64,000 bases of DNA, taken from contig NZ_MDGT01000005.1 in the NCBI RefSeq assembly GCF_001870515.1, positions 124,001-188,000 of the forward strand, read 5' to 3'. The translations under genes and the position numbers were made by a program. Below, piece by piece: positions 16,657-26,673 of this stretch (positions within the stretch are counted from its first letter, which is position 1; each line of letters starts with the position of its first letter). The notes under the pieces are model-generated. The model was given only the letters and a program-made list of their open reading frames with translations, was not told the DNA's origin and ran no database searches. Source of the DNA: Idiomarina sp. MD25a (GTDB lineage Bacteria; Pseudomonadota; Gammaproteobacteria; Enterobacterales; Alteromonadaceae).

Positions 16657-17886
16657 ATGGCCGTTACATCACTCGCAAAAGATAAGATTAAAGTCCTATT
16701 ACTCGAAGGAGTCCATGACAGCGCCATCGAGTTACTCAAGCAACAAGGCTATGACCAGCTAGAAATTCTCAAAGGCTCACTCAATGAAGATGAGCTGTGC
16801 GAGAAAATCAAAGACGTACACATGATTGGTATCCGCTCGCGTACTCAGTTAACTGAGAGAGTATTCGCTGCGGCAGACAAGCTTATCGCCGTTGGATGTT
16901 TTTGTATTGGAACCAATCAAGTCGACTTAAAAGCCGCACAAAAGCACGGTGTGGTCGTATTTAATGCACCGTTTTCAAATACGCGCAGCGTCGCTGAGTT
17001 GGTGCTAGCCGAAACCATTATGTTGTTGCGTGGCATTCCGCAAAAAAACGCACAAGCGCATAAAGGTGGCTGGCTGAAGTCGGCCAACCATGCGTACGAG
17101 GTGCGTGGAAAGGTGCTTGGTATCGTCGGTTATGGTCATATCGGTAGCCAACTGAGCGTATTAGCTGAGCAGCTCGGTATGCAGGTTATTTATTATGATG
17201 TCGAGACCAAGCTACCCATGGGTAACGCGCGCTCTATCAAACGCCTGGATGATCTACTCGCAAAAGCCGATGTGGTGACTTTGCACGTGCCAGAAACACC
17301 TTCAACCCGCTGGATGATAGGCTCTGCCCAGCTGGCTAAAATGAAACCAAATAGTTTGCTGATTAATGCTTCTCGCGGCACCGTCGTCGATATCGAAGCA
17401 CTTGCTGAGGCGTTAACCAGCGGTCATTTAGCCGGAGCCGCTATCGACGTATTCCCAGTGGAGCCTCAAAGCAACCAAGATCTCTTTGAATCTCCGTTAT
17501 GTGGTATCGAAAACTGCTTACTAACGCCGCATATTGGCGGCTCTACCGTTGAGGCACAAGAAAATATTGGTATCGAAGTCGCCGGTAAGCTGGTGCACTA
17601 CTCTGATAACGGTTCAACACTGTCGGCGGTGAACTTTCCTGAAGTTTCTTTACCACAGCACGCAACCGCTCGCCGTTTACTGCATATCCACAAAAACCAA
17701 CCCGGTATGATGAATGCGATCAACGGTATCTTAAGTGATTTTGAGATTAACGTAGCAGCCCAATACCTACAAACAGATGAAAACGTCGGTTATGTGGTGA
17801 TGGACATCGATACCGATAATGGCACTGAACTGCTCGAAAAAATGAAAGCGATTCCGGGCACGATCCGTGCCCGGCAATTGTTCTAA
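16657..17886 (+). CDS. serA: D-3-phosphoglycerate dehydrogenase
   Basis: A 409-residue NAD-dependent enzyme opening the serine pathway. Features: substrate domain with [15 protein letters not shown]-binding GYGHIGSQL, catalytic Arg in NASRGTVVD, Glu in FPVEPQ and His in [14 protein letters not shown]-terminal ACT domain (about 335-409) normally mediates feedback by serine. It starts at the base after the rpiA stop. Its stop overlaps that of phoU by 3 nt on the opposite strand. Serine supply connects with the glycine cleavage genes in this window. Confidence 0.97.
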   Translation: MAVTSLAKDKIKVLLLEGVHDSAIELLKQQGYDQLEILKGSLNEDELCEKIKDVHMIGIRSRTQLTERVFAAADKLIAVGCFCIGTNQVDLKAAQKHGVVVFNAPFSNTRSVAELVLAETIMLLRGIPQKNAQAHKGGWLKSANHAYEVRGKVLGIVGYGHIGSQLSVLAEQLGMQVIYYDVETKLPMGNARSIKRLDDLLAKADVVTLHVPETPSTRWMIGSAQLAKMKPNSLLINASRGTVVDIEALAEALTSGHLAGAAIDVFPVEPQSNQDLFESPLCGIENCLLTPHIGGSTVEAQENIGIEVAGKLVHYSDNGSTLSAVNFPEVSLPQHATARRLLHIHKNQPGMMNAINGILSDFEINVAAQYLQTDENVGYVVMDIDTDNGTELLEKMKAIPGTIRARQLF

Positions 17887-18605
17887 GGGGCTTTATCGCC
17901 TTTGACTGTGCGCTCAATGCTCTCCGGAGAGACATGGCGCACATCTTTTCCTTTAACGAAAAAGATGATGTATTCGGCAATATTCTGGCAACGGTCGCCC
18001 ATGCGTTCCAGTGAACGCGCGGACCACAATACGTTCATAATTTTAGGAATTGAACGCGAATCTTCCATCATATAAGTCATTAACTGACGTGTCAGTGCCT
18101 CATACTGACGGTCTGCCTGCTCATCTTGGCGGTGTACTTCATAGGCGGCATCAAGATCCATACGAGCAAATGCGTCGAGTACTTTACGTAGCATTGTCAA
18201 AATTTGATGACCTAAATTCTCTAAACTGACCAGTAACTGCTGTTGATCATTACTGAAGCTTTCTTTCGCCACTTTAGCAATGCGCTCTGCTTCATCACCA
18301 ATACGTTCCAAATCAGCAATCGTCTTGATAATGGCAATAACTAAACGTAAGTCACTGGCAGCAGGTTGCCGTTTGGCAATAATGTGCACGCACTCTTCGT
18401 CAATTTGGACTTCGAGCTTATTGACCTTGTGGTCATTGCTCAGCACTTTTTCCGCTAACTCAACATCAGCGGTTTGAATCGCCGTAATGGCGTCGCTTAA
18501 TTGTTGCTCGACCAAACCACCCATACTCAATACGCGGTTACGCACGGCTTCCAATTCCTCGTTAAACTTGTTGGAAATGTGCTTACCCATGTTTAATTTA
18601 TCCAT
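17883..18605 (-). CDS. phoU: Phosphate signalling protein PhoU
   Basis: A 240-residue protein of two PhoU three-helix bundles. The opening ([16 protein letters not shown]), [14 protein letters not shown] and [14 protein letters not shown] are very close to E. coli PhoU. It connects PstSCAB transport activity to PhoR and keeps the Pho response off when phosphate is ample. It follows pstB by 11 nt at the end of pstS-pstC-pstA-pstB-phoU. Confidence 0.96.
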   Translation of the reverse strand: MDKLNMGKHISNKFNEELEAVRNRVLSMGGLVEQQLSDAITAIQTADVELAEKVLSNDHKVNKLEVQIDEECVHIIAKRQPAASDLRLVIAIIKTIADLERIGDEAERIAKVAKESFSNDQQQLLVSLENLGHQILTMLRKVLDAFARMDLDAAYEVHRQDEQADRQYEALTRQLMTYMMEDSRSIPKIMNVLWSARSLERMGDRCQNIAEYIIFFVKGKDVRHVSPESIERTVKGDKAP

Positions 18606-18616
18606 GCCTGTACTCC

Positions 18617-19435
18617 TTAACCGTACCGTCCAGTGATGTAATCTTCCGTACGTTTTTCCATGGGCGTGGTAAACAACGTGTCGGTGTTGGCATATTCAAT
18701 GAGCTGACCCATATACAAGAATGCGGTCTGGTCAGACACACGTGCCGCCTGTTGCATGTTGTGCGTAACAATCACAACGGTATATTTTTGCTTCAAATCG
18801 GTGATGAGTTCTTCAATTGTCAATGTCGAAATCGGGTCCAACGCAGAGGTCGGTTCATCTAATAGTAAAATTTCCGGTTCAATCGCGATCGACCGGGCAA
18901 TAACCAAGCGCTGCTGCTGACCACCCGATAAACTATAGGCACTCGCATTCAGTCGGTCTTTTACCTCATCCCATAGTGCCGCGCCTCTGAGCGAGCGCTC
19001 GACAGCTTCGTCCAACACACGGCGATCTTTAACGCCTTGCAAACGCAAACCATAGACCACGTTCTCATACACCGACTTAGGAAAAGGGTTTGGGCGCTGG
19101 AAAACCATACCAATACGGCGTCGTAACGCAGCGACATCCACGCCCTTGTCATAGATGTTTTTACCGTGCAGTAAAATATCGCCTTTAACTTTGCAGCTCT
19201 CAACCAGATCGTTCATGCGGTTGATGCAGCGCAGTAAGGTCGATTTACCACAGCCAGATGGACCAATGAATGCAGTGACACCGTGTTTAGGGACACTCAT
19301 CGAGATATCGTGCAACGCACGATCTTCTCCATAGTATAGACTCAAATTCTTAATTTCGAGTGCGCGCTGTTCGTCTGTTAAATTCGCCAGATCCAATTTT
19401 TCGCTGGCGCTATTTGGACTAACCGAAATCATCAA
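18617..19435 (-). CDS. pstB: Phosphate ABC transporter ATP-binding protein
   Basis: A 272-residue ABC ATPase. Walker [10 protein letters not shown] lies at residues 58-66, the Q-loop at VFQRPNPFP, the signature at [10 protein letters not shown], Walker B at [12 protein letters not shown] and the switch His in VTHNM. RPNPFP is typical of PstB. A ~25-residue N-terminal extension precedes the ABC fold. It energises PstC-PstA at the inner membrane. Confidence 0.97.
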   Translation of the reverse strand: MMISVSPNSASEKLDLANLTDEQRALEIKNLSLYYGEDRALHDISMSVPKHGVTAFIGPSGCGKSTLLRCINRMNDLVESCKVKGDILLHGKNIYDKGVDVAALRRRIGMVFQRPNPFPKSVYENVVYGLRLQGVKDRRVLDEAVERSLRGAALWDEVKDRLNASAYSLSGGQQQRLVIARSIAIEPEILLLDEPTSALDPISTLTIEELITDLKQKYTVVIVTHNMQQAARVSDQTAFLYMGQLIEYANTDTLFTTPMEKRTEDYITGRYG

Positions 19436-19459
19436 TGCTGCCCTTCTATTGGTAAGTGA

Positions 19460-21121
19460 TTATTGCTCAAGTGCACGATATTTCTCGCGTAAGTGATTAC
19501 GCACACCGATAGCCGTAAGGTTGAGTCCTACAATCACTGTAATCAGTAAAAACGATGTGGCATAAACCAATGGCCGTGAAGCCTCTACGTTTGGACTCTG
19601 AAAGCCGACATCGTAAATATGGAATCCTAAATGCATAAACTTGCGATCAAGGTGGAAGTAAGGAAAGTTACCATCAACCGGAAGCATTGGCGCAGATTTA
19701 ACCACCCCAACCAACATTAAGGGCGCCACTTCACCTGCTGCCCGAGCCACCGCAAGAATAAGGCCGGTCATTATTGCCGGAGACGCCATAGGCACGATAA
19801 TTCGCCAGATGGTTTCCCACTTAGTGGCGCCTAGCGCAAGCGACCCTTCACGCAAAGTACTTGGAATACGGGCAAGCCCTTCCTCTGTCGATACAATCAC
19901 CACTGGCAACGTTAAGATCGCTAGGGTAATAGCAGACCACAACACACCAGGCGTACCAAAGGTTGGGTTGGGAAGAGCCTCTGGATAAAAAACTTGGTCA
20001 ATGCTCCCCCCCACCATGTAGACGAAAAAGCCAAGTCCAAACACGCCATAAACGATTGAAGGTACACCCGCGAGGTTAATCACAGCAATCCGAATCAGCT
20101 TGGTCACCGGGTTTTTGCCAGCATATTCATGTAAGTAGATCGCCGCGACAACACCAAAAGGTGTGACAATCACCGACATCAACAACACCATGAAAACCGT
20201 GCCAAAGATGGCTGGAAAAACACCGCCTTCAGTATTCGCCTCACGGGGTGGTTCAGAGACAAACTTGCCAATCTGCTGGAAGAAGTGCCCGATCTTTGCA
20301 AGTAAATGCATATCGTTCGGGAAATTAACATCCAACACACGGTACAACGGGATAGCGACCTCTTCTCCTCGGAAGTCCTCGACAATAAGTGTGTCGCGCG
20401 AGGCTTTATCGCGTATCGCAAACAGCTGTTTTTCTAACTGTTGATAATCGGTCTGTAAGCGTTCCCGCTCCGCATCGAGTTCTGCCAGCGCCTGTTCAGT
20501 TAATTGACCTTCTAATTTTAAGCGGCGCTCCTCGAGGCCTAACTCACTCAGCTGGTAGTTAATACGACCGATTTCATCTTCTTGCAGATCCAGACCTTGC
20601 TCATGCAGTTCGACAGCGCGCTCAACACGTTCAAATAGGACATCGCGAAAATCACTCTCTTGGTGATTAGCAATTCGCTCACCCTGTTGTTCAATGGCGA
20701 CGATACGACCATAAAAGTTGCCGTCTTTTGTACGTTCGATTATCGCCATATCGGTTGGTGTTTGATCGTCAATGATGGTTGGCTCAACGACCCAAGTAAA
20801 ATCCAACGGCACGTATTCACGGTTACCGATTTTCATCAAGTAACGTGTAATTAATTCACCTTCGCTCGCATCGACCTCAACACCCGATTGACGAACGCGG
20901 TCAATAGGCACTTCCTCGCTATCGTAGACTTCGCCAATTAACGTACGTGTCTCGCCCGTTGTTGTTTCGATGGTCATTTGATGAATCGCTGTCGGCCAGA
21001 AAAATGATAATCCGCGCCAGCCAATCATTAACACTAAGCCTATGACCGCCACCAAGCTCACGCTTACCGCGCCAGCCGTCAACCAAATCCAAGGCTTTCC
21101 AGTTCTAAACCATTGCTTCAT
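19460..21121 (-). CDS. pstA: Phosphate ABC transporter permease, long PstA form
   Basis: 553 residues, nearly twice the length of E. coli PstA. One membrane segment (17-40) is followed by a large extracytoplasmic region to about residue 300 that includes a charged coiled coil (about 170-245). The classic permease domain follows, with the EAA-type loop (REGSLALGATKWETIWRIIVP) and the last helices near 510-535. The long form occurs in many marine gammaproteobacteria. The added region's role is unknown; it may contact PstS or the cell envelope. Confidence 0.94.
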   Translation of the reverse strand: MKQWFRTGKPWIWLTAGAVSVSLVAVIGLVLMIGWRGLSFFWPTAIHQMTIETTTGETRTLIGEVYDSEEVPIDRVRQSGVEVDASEGELITRYLMKIGNREYVPLDFTWVVEPTIIDDQTPTDMAIIERTKDGNFYGRIVAIEQQGERIANHQESDFRDVLFERVERAVELHEQGLDLQEDEIGRINYQLSELGLEERRLKLEGQLTEQALAELDAERERLQTDYQQLEKQLFAIRDKASRDTLIVEDFRGEEVAIPLYRVLDVNFPNDMHLLAKIGHFFQQIGKFVSEPPREANTEGGVFPAIFGTVFMVLLMSVIVTPFGVVAAIYLHEYAGKNPVTKLIRIAVINLAGVPSIVYGVFGLGFFVYMVGGSIDQVFYPEALPNPTFGTPGVLWSAITLAILTLPVVIVSTEEGLARIPSTLREGSLALGATKWETIWRIIVPMASPAIMTGLILAVARAAGEVAPLMLVGVVKSAPMLPVDGNFPYFHLDRKFMHLGFHIYDVGFQSPNVEASRPLVYATSFLLITVIVGLNLTAIGVRNHLREKYRALEQ

Positions 21122-21143
21122 GAGTAACCTCTAACTGTCAGCC

Positions 21144-23417
21144 CTACATCGAACTGTATTTGTCGCGTAACCGCTGACGGACAAATTCGGCGATGGTGTT
21201 AAAGAAGAACGTGAAGATAAACAACACGAATGCAGCTAAGAACAAGATGCGGTAATGCGAGCTCCCCACTTCAGACTCTGGCATCTCCACCGCGATGTTT
21301 GCTGACAAGGTGCGCATACCCTCGAAAATATTCCAATCCATAATCGGTGTATTACCGGTCGCCATCAGTACAATCATAGTCTCGCCGACGGCGCGTCCTA
21401 GGCCCATCATCACTGCCGAGAAGATACCCGGACTAGCTGTCAGTAACACGACTTTTGTCAGGGTCTGCCAAGGTGTGGCACCGAGCGCTAACGAGCCATT
21501 GGAAAGATGCTTAGGCACACTGAATACCGCATCTTCAGCAATCGAGAAGATAGTCGGTATCACGGCAAACCCCATTGCAATGCCGACGACCAATGAATTC
21601 CTCTGATCGAAAGTGACGCCAAGCTCATTGGTCAAATAGCCACGCACATTACCATCAAATAAGAGCGCTTCCACCCACGGACTCATCGAGAACGATAACC
21701 AGCCGACGAATAACACCAGCGGTACGAGAATTAGCGACGCACGTCCCTCGCCTAACGTAGTGCGTATATGGGACGGCAGCAACTGCCAAAGTGCCGCGAA
21801 ACCAATGATCGATAACGGCGTTAAGATAATCACCGCAAGCACACCGGGTAAGTAGGCTTCAATGATTGGTGCAAGCCACAGTCCCGCCAAGAAACCCAGG
21901 ATAACCGTCGGTAGGGCTTCCATGATTTCCACGGTCGGTTTAACCACTTTGCGCACTGAGGGCGACATGAAGTAGGCGGTGTAAACCGCTGCCGCCAAGC
22001 CAATCGGCACGGCAAACAGCATCGCATAGAGTGCGGCTTTTATCGTACCAAATGAAATAGGTACCAGACTAAACTTAGGTTCAAAGTCATCTGAGCCCGA
22101 TGTCGACTGCCAAGTGTATGAGGGTTCTGGATAACCTTCATACCAAACTTCTTGCCAAAGCCCGCTCCAAGTCACTTCAGGGTGCTCGTTATTCAGTTTA
22201 AACAACGTCAGCTCACTCCCTGCTTCGGCTAATAGGTGATTAGCACGTGGATCAATGGTGATCATCTGTGTGTCTAGGTTAGGCAGCGCTTCATGATACA
22301 GATCGGCTTCTGACGTGGTATGAAACACGTTGAGTTTGCCATCGTTAGTAACGGCATAAAACGTACGCCGATAGTCCTCGACCTCTAAGTCAACAATAGG
22401 CCCACCTGCATCAAATTGACGAATATATTTAAAGGTACGTCCTTCATCGCTAGGGACTTCGAACCATTGCGAGATAATGCCACTCTCATGAGTGACTAAC
22501 ACGGTCGCGGCACCCGGCATCAAGTGTAACGATTGCGCCTGGCCAAACTGCCGCCCATTTAGCGTGATTACTTGGCTTTCACTTACTGTACCCGACATAC
22601 TGACGGCATATACCACAATGCGATTATTTATGAGTGCAAACACTTTGTTTAAATCGGGCGTAACCGCGATATCGCGTATAGCAGCGGTCAGTGTACGCTG
22701 CTCATATTTAGGTGTGAGTGATGTTTCACCCGTCAAAAAGTTTTGCTCTGCCGCAAACTTTGTAATTAGTAACGTATCAGCGCCAGTGACAGCGGCCATC
22801 AACATGCCCTCGCCATCTGTGGCATAGGCCAACTGTTCAAGTGTGCGCCCTTGCTGATCAACTTGCAGAGGTTGCTCGTCATTGAGTGTCTCAAAGCGCG
22901 GTACAATGAGTCGTTCGACTTGACGCGTGCCTTGAGTGCGAGCGGTCTCAGGAAAAGTCACTGTGAATTTGGGTTGCACGATAATGGCTTCACCATTATC
23001 CAAACCGTAGACAAACTGTTGGTTGACCGGTAAGGACCGCGCAAAACTGGTAATTTGACCTTGTGGCACCAACATACGTTGTTCGATGATGTCGCCAGTT
23101 TTGCGATCTGCAAACTTATTATCTTGTAACGCAAAAAACTCGCCCTGACCCGACGCGCCAAAGCGATAGCCAATTTCAGCTTGTTCTTCCATCCCAAGCG
23201 CTAGGGTTTGGTCATTGGCTTTGATGTCAAAGCTATGCATCGGCTTAACCGATGCCGATTCAAAAATGGGTTGTACAACATAAAGTAGATAGAAAAATAT
23301 CAACAACAGCGCAACAAGCACCAGCACACCACCTGTCGTAACACCGACACGAGCGAGTCTGTCTTTTATTAAGCGCGCTTGGTTCGCTTTAAGCTGCTGT
23401 TCTGTCTGACTTTCCAT
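21144..23417 (-). CDS. pstC: Phosphate ABC transporter permease, long PstC form
   Basis: 757 residues against ~320 in E. coli. A membrane segment at about 28-52 precedes a ~400-residue extracytoplasmic region with repeated beta-rich stretches ending in aromatic or charged turns, perhaps a propeller-like fold. The permease domain (about 465-757) contains the loop SNGSLALGATPWQTLTKVVL and conserved GLGRAVGETMIVLMATG. It starts 63 nt after pstS, across a stem-loop. It pairs with the equally enlarged PstA. Confidence 0.94.
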   Translation of the reverse strand: MESQTEQQLKANQARLIKDRLARVGVTTGGVLVLVALLLIFFYLLYVVQPIFESASVKPMHSFDIKANDQTLALGMEEQAEIGYRFGASGQGEFFALQDNKFADRKTGDIIEQRMLVPQGQITSFARSLPVNQQFVYGLDNGEAIIVQPKFTVTFPETARTQGTRQVERLIVPRFETLNDEQPLQVDQQGRTLEQLAYATDGEGMLMAAVTGADTLLITKFAAEQNFLTGETSLTPKYEQRTLTAAIRDIAVTPDLNKVFALINNRIVVYAVSMSGTVSESQVITLNGRQFGQAQSLHLMPGAATVLVTHESGIISQWFEVPSDEGRTFKYIRQFDAGGPIVDLEVEDYRRTFYAVTNDGKLNVFHTTSEADLYHEALPNLDTQMITIDPRANHLLAEAGSELTLFKLNNEHPEVTWSGLWQEVWYEGYPEPSYTWQSTSGSDDFEPKFSLVPISFGTIKAALYAMLFAVPIGLAAAVYTAYFMSPSVRKVVKPTVEIMEALPTVILGFLAGLWLAPIIEAYLPGVLAVIILTPLSIIGFAALWQLLPSHIRTTLGEGRASLILVPLVLFVGWLSFSMSPWVEALLFDGNVRGYLTNELGVTFDQRNSLVVGIAMGFAVIPTIFSIAEDAVFSVPKHLSNGSLALGATPWQTLTKVVLLTASPGIFSAVMMGLGRAVGETMIVLMATGNTPIMDWNIFEGMRTLSANIAVEMPESEVGSSHYRILFLAAFVLFIFTFFFNTIAEFVRQRLRDKYSSM

Positions 23418-23438
23418 ACCTTTCCTATTAACGTGTTA

Positions 23439-23460
23439 AGCCAGCGCACAAGCGCTGGCT
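23439..23460 (-). other. Stem-loop between pstS and pstC
   Basis: AGCCAGCGC and GCGCTGGCT form a perfect 9-bp stem with a 4-nt loop, without a T run behind it on the minus strand. Such hairpins downstream of binding-protein genes usually protect the upstream mRNA from 3' decay, giving more PstS than permease. Confidence 0.65.
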
Positions 23461-23480
23461 ATTTACATTCTAACACTACG

Positions 23481-24464
23481 CTATTCTGCGTTATGTAAGC
23501 CCAGCTTCTTTAACTCGGCATCAACAACCGCACGTGGCAATGCAATATAGCCGTCTTTGTCGACAATATCCTGCCCTTGCTGCGACAGAATCATTTTCAC
23601 GAATTCTGCTTCCGCTTTACTCAACGGTTGGTTTGGATGCTTGTTCACATAGACATATAGGAAACGCGCCAACGGATATTTACCCGCTAATGCATTTTCA
23701 CGGGTTGCTGAGACAAACTCGTGACTGTCGCCACGGGCAATCGGTACCGCGCGAACACCCGAGGTCACGTAACCAATGCCTGAATAACCCACTGCATTCA
23801 GCGACGTTGAAACCGATTGTACAACAGAGGCAGAGCCAGGTTGCTCATTTACATTGGCCTTAAAGTCACCGTCACACAGCCCCGCTTCTTTAAAGTAACC
23901 ATAAGTACCTGACACCGAATTACGACCGTACAATTGCAGATCTTTACTCGCCCAATCGCCTGTTAAGCCGAGTTGACCCCAGCGAGTGACAGGCTCTGAA
24001 AAGCCACATTTACGTGTCGAAGAAAAGATGCCATCCACTTCTGCAATCGACAGACCTTCAATCGGGTTATCTTTATGAACAAACACCGCGAGCGCATCAA
24101 TAGCCACGCGAATCGGCGTAGGCTTATAACCATGCCGCTGTTCAAATGCTTCTATTTCTTTTGACTTCATCGCACGGCTCATCGGGCCGAAGCTCGCTGT
24201 GCCTTCGGTCAATGCGGGCGGTGCTGTCGAGGAGCCCGCAGCCTGAATTTGGATATTTACGCTAGGGTACATGCGTTTAAACTCTTCACCCCAGAATGTC
24301 ATCATGTTGGCTAAGGTATCAGAGCCTACCGAAGATAGATTGCCGGACAAACCCGACACTTTCTCATATTTAGGTAAATCATCTGTCGCGTGCGCAGGAC
24401 CTGCCAGAGCGATTACCGCACTGACGCCTAAGAGCTGTTTGACTGCCTTGTTGAACCTGTTCAT
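23481..24464 (-). CDS. pstS: Phosphate-binding periplasmic protein
   Basis: 327 residues with a signal peptide (cleavage after AGPAHA, near residue 26). The mature protein shows phosphate-binding features: VGSDTLANM near the start, [25 protein letters not shown] and GYSGIGYV. It captures phosphate and delivers it to PstC/PstA. A strong Pho box lies 68 nt upstream. A separate operon, phoB-phoR, ends about 106 nt before it. Confidence 0.96.
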   Translation of the reverse strand: MNRFNKAVKQLLGVSAVIALAGPAHATDDLPKYEKVSGLSGNLSSVGSDTLANMMTFWGEEFKRMYPSVNIQIQAAGSSTAPPALTEGTASFGPMSRAMKSKEIEAFEQRHGYKPTPIRVAIDALAVFVHKDNPIEGLSIAEVDGIFSSTRKCGFSEPVTRWGQLGLTGDWASKDLQLYGRNSVSGTYGYFKEAGLCDGDFKANVNEQPGSASVVQSVSTSLNAVGYSGIGYVTSGVRAVPIARGDSHEFVSATRENALAGKYPLARFLYVYVNKHPNQPLSKAEAEFVKMILSQQGQDIVDKDGYIALPRAVVDAELKKLGLHNAE

Positions 24465-24531
24465 GGTGTGTGTCCTTATGTGACCTTCACGAAACGAGTT
24501 GATCGTATTTTCAGCAGTTTATGAGATTTGT

Positions 24532-24549
24532 GTGACAGTTTAATGACAA
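24532..24549 (-). promoter_or_regulatory. Pho box of pstS operon
   Basis: The minus strand reads TTGTCATTAAACTGTCAC, 16 of 18 matches to the PhoB consensus (two 7-bp TGTCA-type repeats 11 bp apart). A third TGTCA lies just upstream, so more than one PhoB dimer may bind. CATAAA downstream could be the -10. Confidence 0.82.
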
Positions 24550-24570
24550 TTATGACAAAAAAAAGTCAGT

Positions 24571-25878
24571 TTAGTGACGTTTGCCTGTCACTCTGAGCCC
24601 CGCCGGTAACCTAAACCAAAAGCGCGAACCTCTACCTAGCGCGCTATTAACTTGTAGCTCGCAGTTATGATGTTGCAGCGCTTGCTTAACAATAGACAAA
24701 CCTAAGCCCGTTCCGCCTCGCTCACTATTTCTATCTTTATCAACACGATAAAAACGTTCGGTCAAACGAGGTAAGTGCTCGGATCCAATCCCTGGACCGG
24801 TATCCTCAACACTAAACTCAACTTCGCTACCAACCATTTGCCACGTGACGCGAATATCACCACCTTCTTGATTATATCGAATCGCGTTGGTAATGAGGTT
24901 TTGCATAGCGCTTCGTAGCGCATCCTCTTTACCATAGACCTTAATTGGAGCAACCTCGAAGTGGACATTAATTGATTTGGCTTTAGCTAATTTTTCAGCT
25001 TCAGTTTGTAATTGCTGCAATAACACTGGCGCATCAACGACTCGGTCAAATACATCATGAGAAGGCGTCTCCATGCGAGACAATTCCAATAATTGATCGA
25101 TTAGTAGACGCATGCGTTCACTTTGACGTTGCATCTCTCCGACCGCTTTCGTCATCATCGCCGGCGGTGTCATTGAGGGATCTTCGACCATTTCTAAGTA
25201 ACCTTGCAGTACCGTCAATGGTGTTTTTAGTTCGTGGGAAACGTTGGCGACAAAGTCTTTACGTAAATTATCCAACTGTTTTATTTGCGTTACATCACGA
25301 GCCACCAGCAGGTACTGATCGTCACTGTAAGGCATGACGCGAATTTCGATATCAAGCGAATCGCGTGCTGGGGACGGTATCGTGAGTGCTTCCTCAAAGT
25401 TACCTTTACTCAGATAACTGAAAAACTCAGGGTGGCGAATTAGATTTGATAACCTCATGCCCGCATCATCTGGCCATTTAAGCCCAAAATAGAACTGTGC
25501 GAGTTGGTTACTCCACAATAGCGAACCATCGCGCCGGAACACGATCGCGGCATCTGGCAACGCTTCGGCCGCTTCACGGAAGCGGCGCAGTAACTGAGCT
25601 AGCGACCGACGTCGTTGTTGGCTGCGGCGTTGATTACGGTAAATGCCATCGTAAATGTAGGACCAGCTACCCGGAGCTGTCGGTGGCATCATATTACGGC
25701 TATTCCAAAGCCAATCGGTAAGCTTTTGTTGGTAGTAATAGTGCCAGATCAATAGGCCCGCCATGGATAGAGACATCGCCTGCCAAAATACATCGAAAAT
25801 GGCGCCGATAATGGCAAAAGGCACTAAGTAAAGTGCTAATCCCTTAAGTGCACCAAAACTACTATATTCCCTATCCAT
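24571..25878 (-). CDS. phoR: Phosphate regulon sensor histidine kinase PhoR
   Basis: 435 residues. Two N-terminal membrane segments (about 10-48) with almost no periplasmic loop are typical of PhoR, which senses through PstSCAB/PhoU. A PAS domain spans about 100-200; the H box VSHELKTPL places the phosphorylated His at 215; the ATPase part carries NLITNAIRYN, EDTGPGIG and GGTGLGLSI. It follows phoB by 10 nt. Confidence 0.95.
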   Translation of the reverse strand: MDREYSSFGALKGLALYLVPFAIIGAIFDVFWQAMSLSMAGLLIWHYYYQQKLTDWLWNSRNMMPPTAPGSWSYIYDGIYRNQRRSQQRRRSLAQLLRRFREAAEALPDAAIVFRRDGSLLWSNQLAQFYFGLKWPDDAGMRLSNLIRHPEFFSYLSKGNFEEALTIPSPARDSLDIEIRVMPYSDDQYLLVARDVTQIKQLDNLRKDFVANVSHELKTPLTVLQGYLEMVEDPSMTPPAMMTKAVGEMQRQSERMRLLIDQLLELSRMETPSHDVFDRVVDAPVLLQQLQTEAEKLAKAKSINVHFEVAPIKVYGKEDALRSAMQNLITNAIRYNQEGGDIRVTWQMVGSEVEFSVEDTGPGIGSEHLPRLTERFYRVDKDRNSERGGTGLGLSIVKQALQHHNCELQVNSALGRGSRFWFRLPAGLRVTGKRH

Positions 25879-25888
25879 AGACGTCTAG

Positions 25889-26575
25889 TTACCGGCTTGA
25901 GAAGCGGTAGCCGACGCCACGAACCGTTTGAATCAAACGATCGTAACCATGCTCATGTAACGCTTTACGCAAGCGACGAATGTGGACGTCAACCGTACGA
26001 TCCTCCACATAGACGTTAGTGCCCCACACTTGGTCAAGCAGCTGCTCACGGCTATAAACACGCTCGGGATGCGTCATGAAAAAGTGTAACAACTTAAACT
26101 CTGTAGGCCCCATATCGATACTGCTCTCTTGAGTAGAAATGCGATGTGATACAGGATCGAGTTTTAGGCCTTCTATCTCTAGTGGCTCATCAAGCACAGT
26201 CGGCGCAACGCGACGAAAAACGGCGCGCATACGTGCCATGAGTTCTTTCGGAGAAAACGGCTTCGTGATGTAGTCATCGGCACCCACTTCGAGTCCGCGC
26301 ACCTTATCTTCTTCTTCACCGCGTGCTGTTAGCATAATAATCGGAATATTGCGGGTGAAATCATCGCTTTTGATTTTCTTAGCGAGTTGAATGCCTGAGC
26401 CACCCGGTAACATCCAGTCCAAAAGAACCATGTCTGGATAAGGTTCTGCAATTTTGGCTAGACCACTGTCATAGTCTTTAGCTTCAACGGCTTGGTAGCC
26501 ATGTTGCTCCATAACAAAACTCAGCATTTCGCGAATTGGTGCTTCATCTTCTACTATGAGAATTCTACGCGGCAT
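25889..26575 (-). CDS. phoB: Phosphate regulon response regulator PhoB
   Basis: 228 residues: receiver domain (1-120) with phosphoacceptor Asp53 ([11 protein letters not shown]) and Lys in TKPFSPKEL, then an OmpR-type winged helix (about 130-228; [28 protein letters not shown]). Phosphorylated PhoB binds Pho boxes such as those at 24532 and 33821. It leads the phoB-phoR operon. Confidence 0.96.
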   Translation of the reverse strand: MPRRILIVEDEAPIREMLSFVMEQHGYQAVEAKDYDSGLAKIAEPYPDMVLLDWMLPGGSGIQLAKKIKSDDFTRNIPIIMLTARGEEEDKVRGLEVGADDYITKPFSPKELMARMRAVFRRVAPTVLDEPLEIEGLKLDPVSHRISTQESSIDMGPTEFKLLHFFMTHPERVYSREQLLDQVWGTNVYVEDRTVDVHIRRLRKALHEHGYDRLIQTVRGVGYRFSSR

Positions 26576-26614
26576 TGATTGGTTTCCTGACTCGTTAAAC
26601 TATGCGACATAGTA

Positions 26615-26633
26615 TTAACAATTATTATGACAG
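26615..26633 (-). promoter_or_regulatory. Degenerate Pho-box-like sequence before phoB
   Basis: The minus strand has CTGTCATAATAATTGTTAA, a good left half (CTGTCATAA) and a weak right half 12 rather than 11 bp away. Further TGTCAC/GTGAC elements lie upstream at 26645-26670. Autoregulation by PhoB is expected for the family but the site is weak. Confidence 0.35.
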
Positions 26634-26673
26634 TTTTATTAAACTAGGTCACTTTTGTGACATTGTCACGATT

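Noticed and set aside
26645-26670. Second Pho box before phoB from the GTGAC/GTCAC elements
   Set aside because: The elements are inverted rather than direct repeats 11 bp apart, so they do not fit the PhoB pattern.
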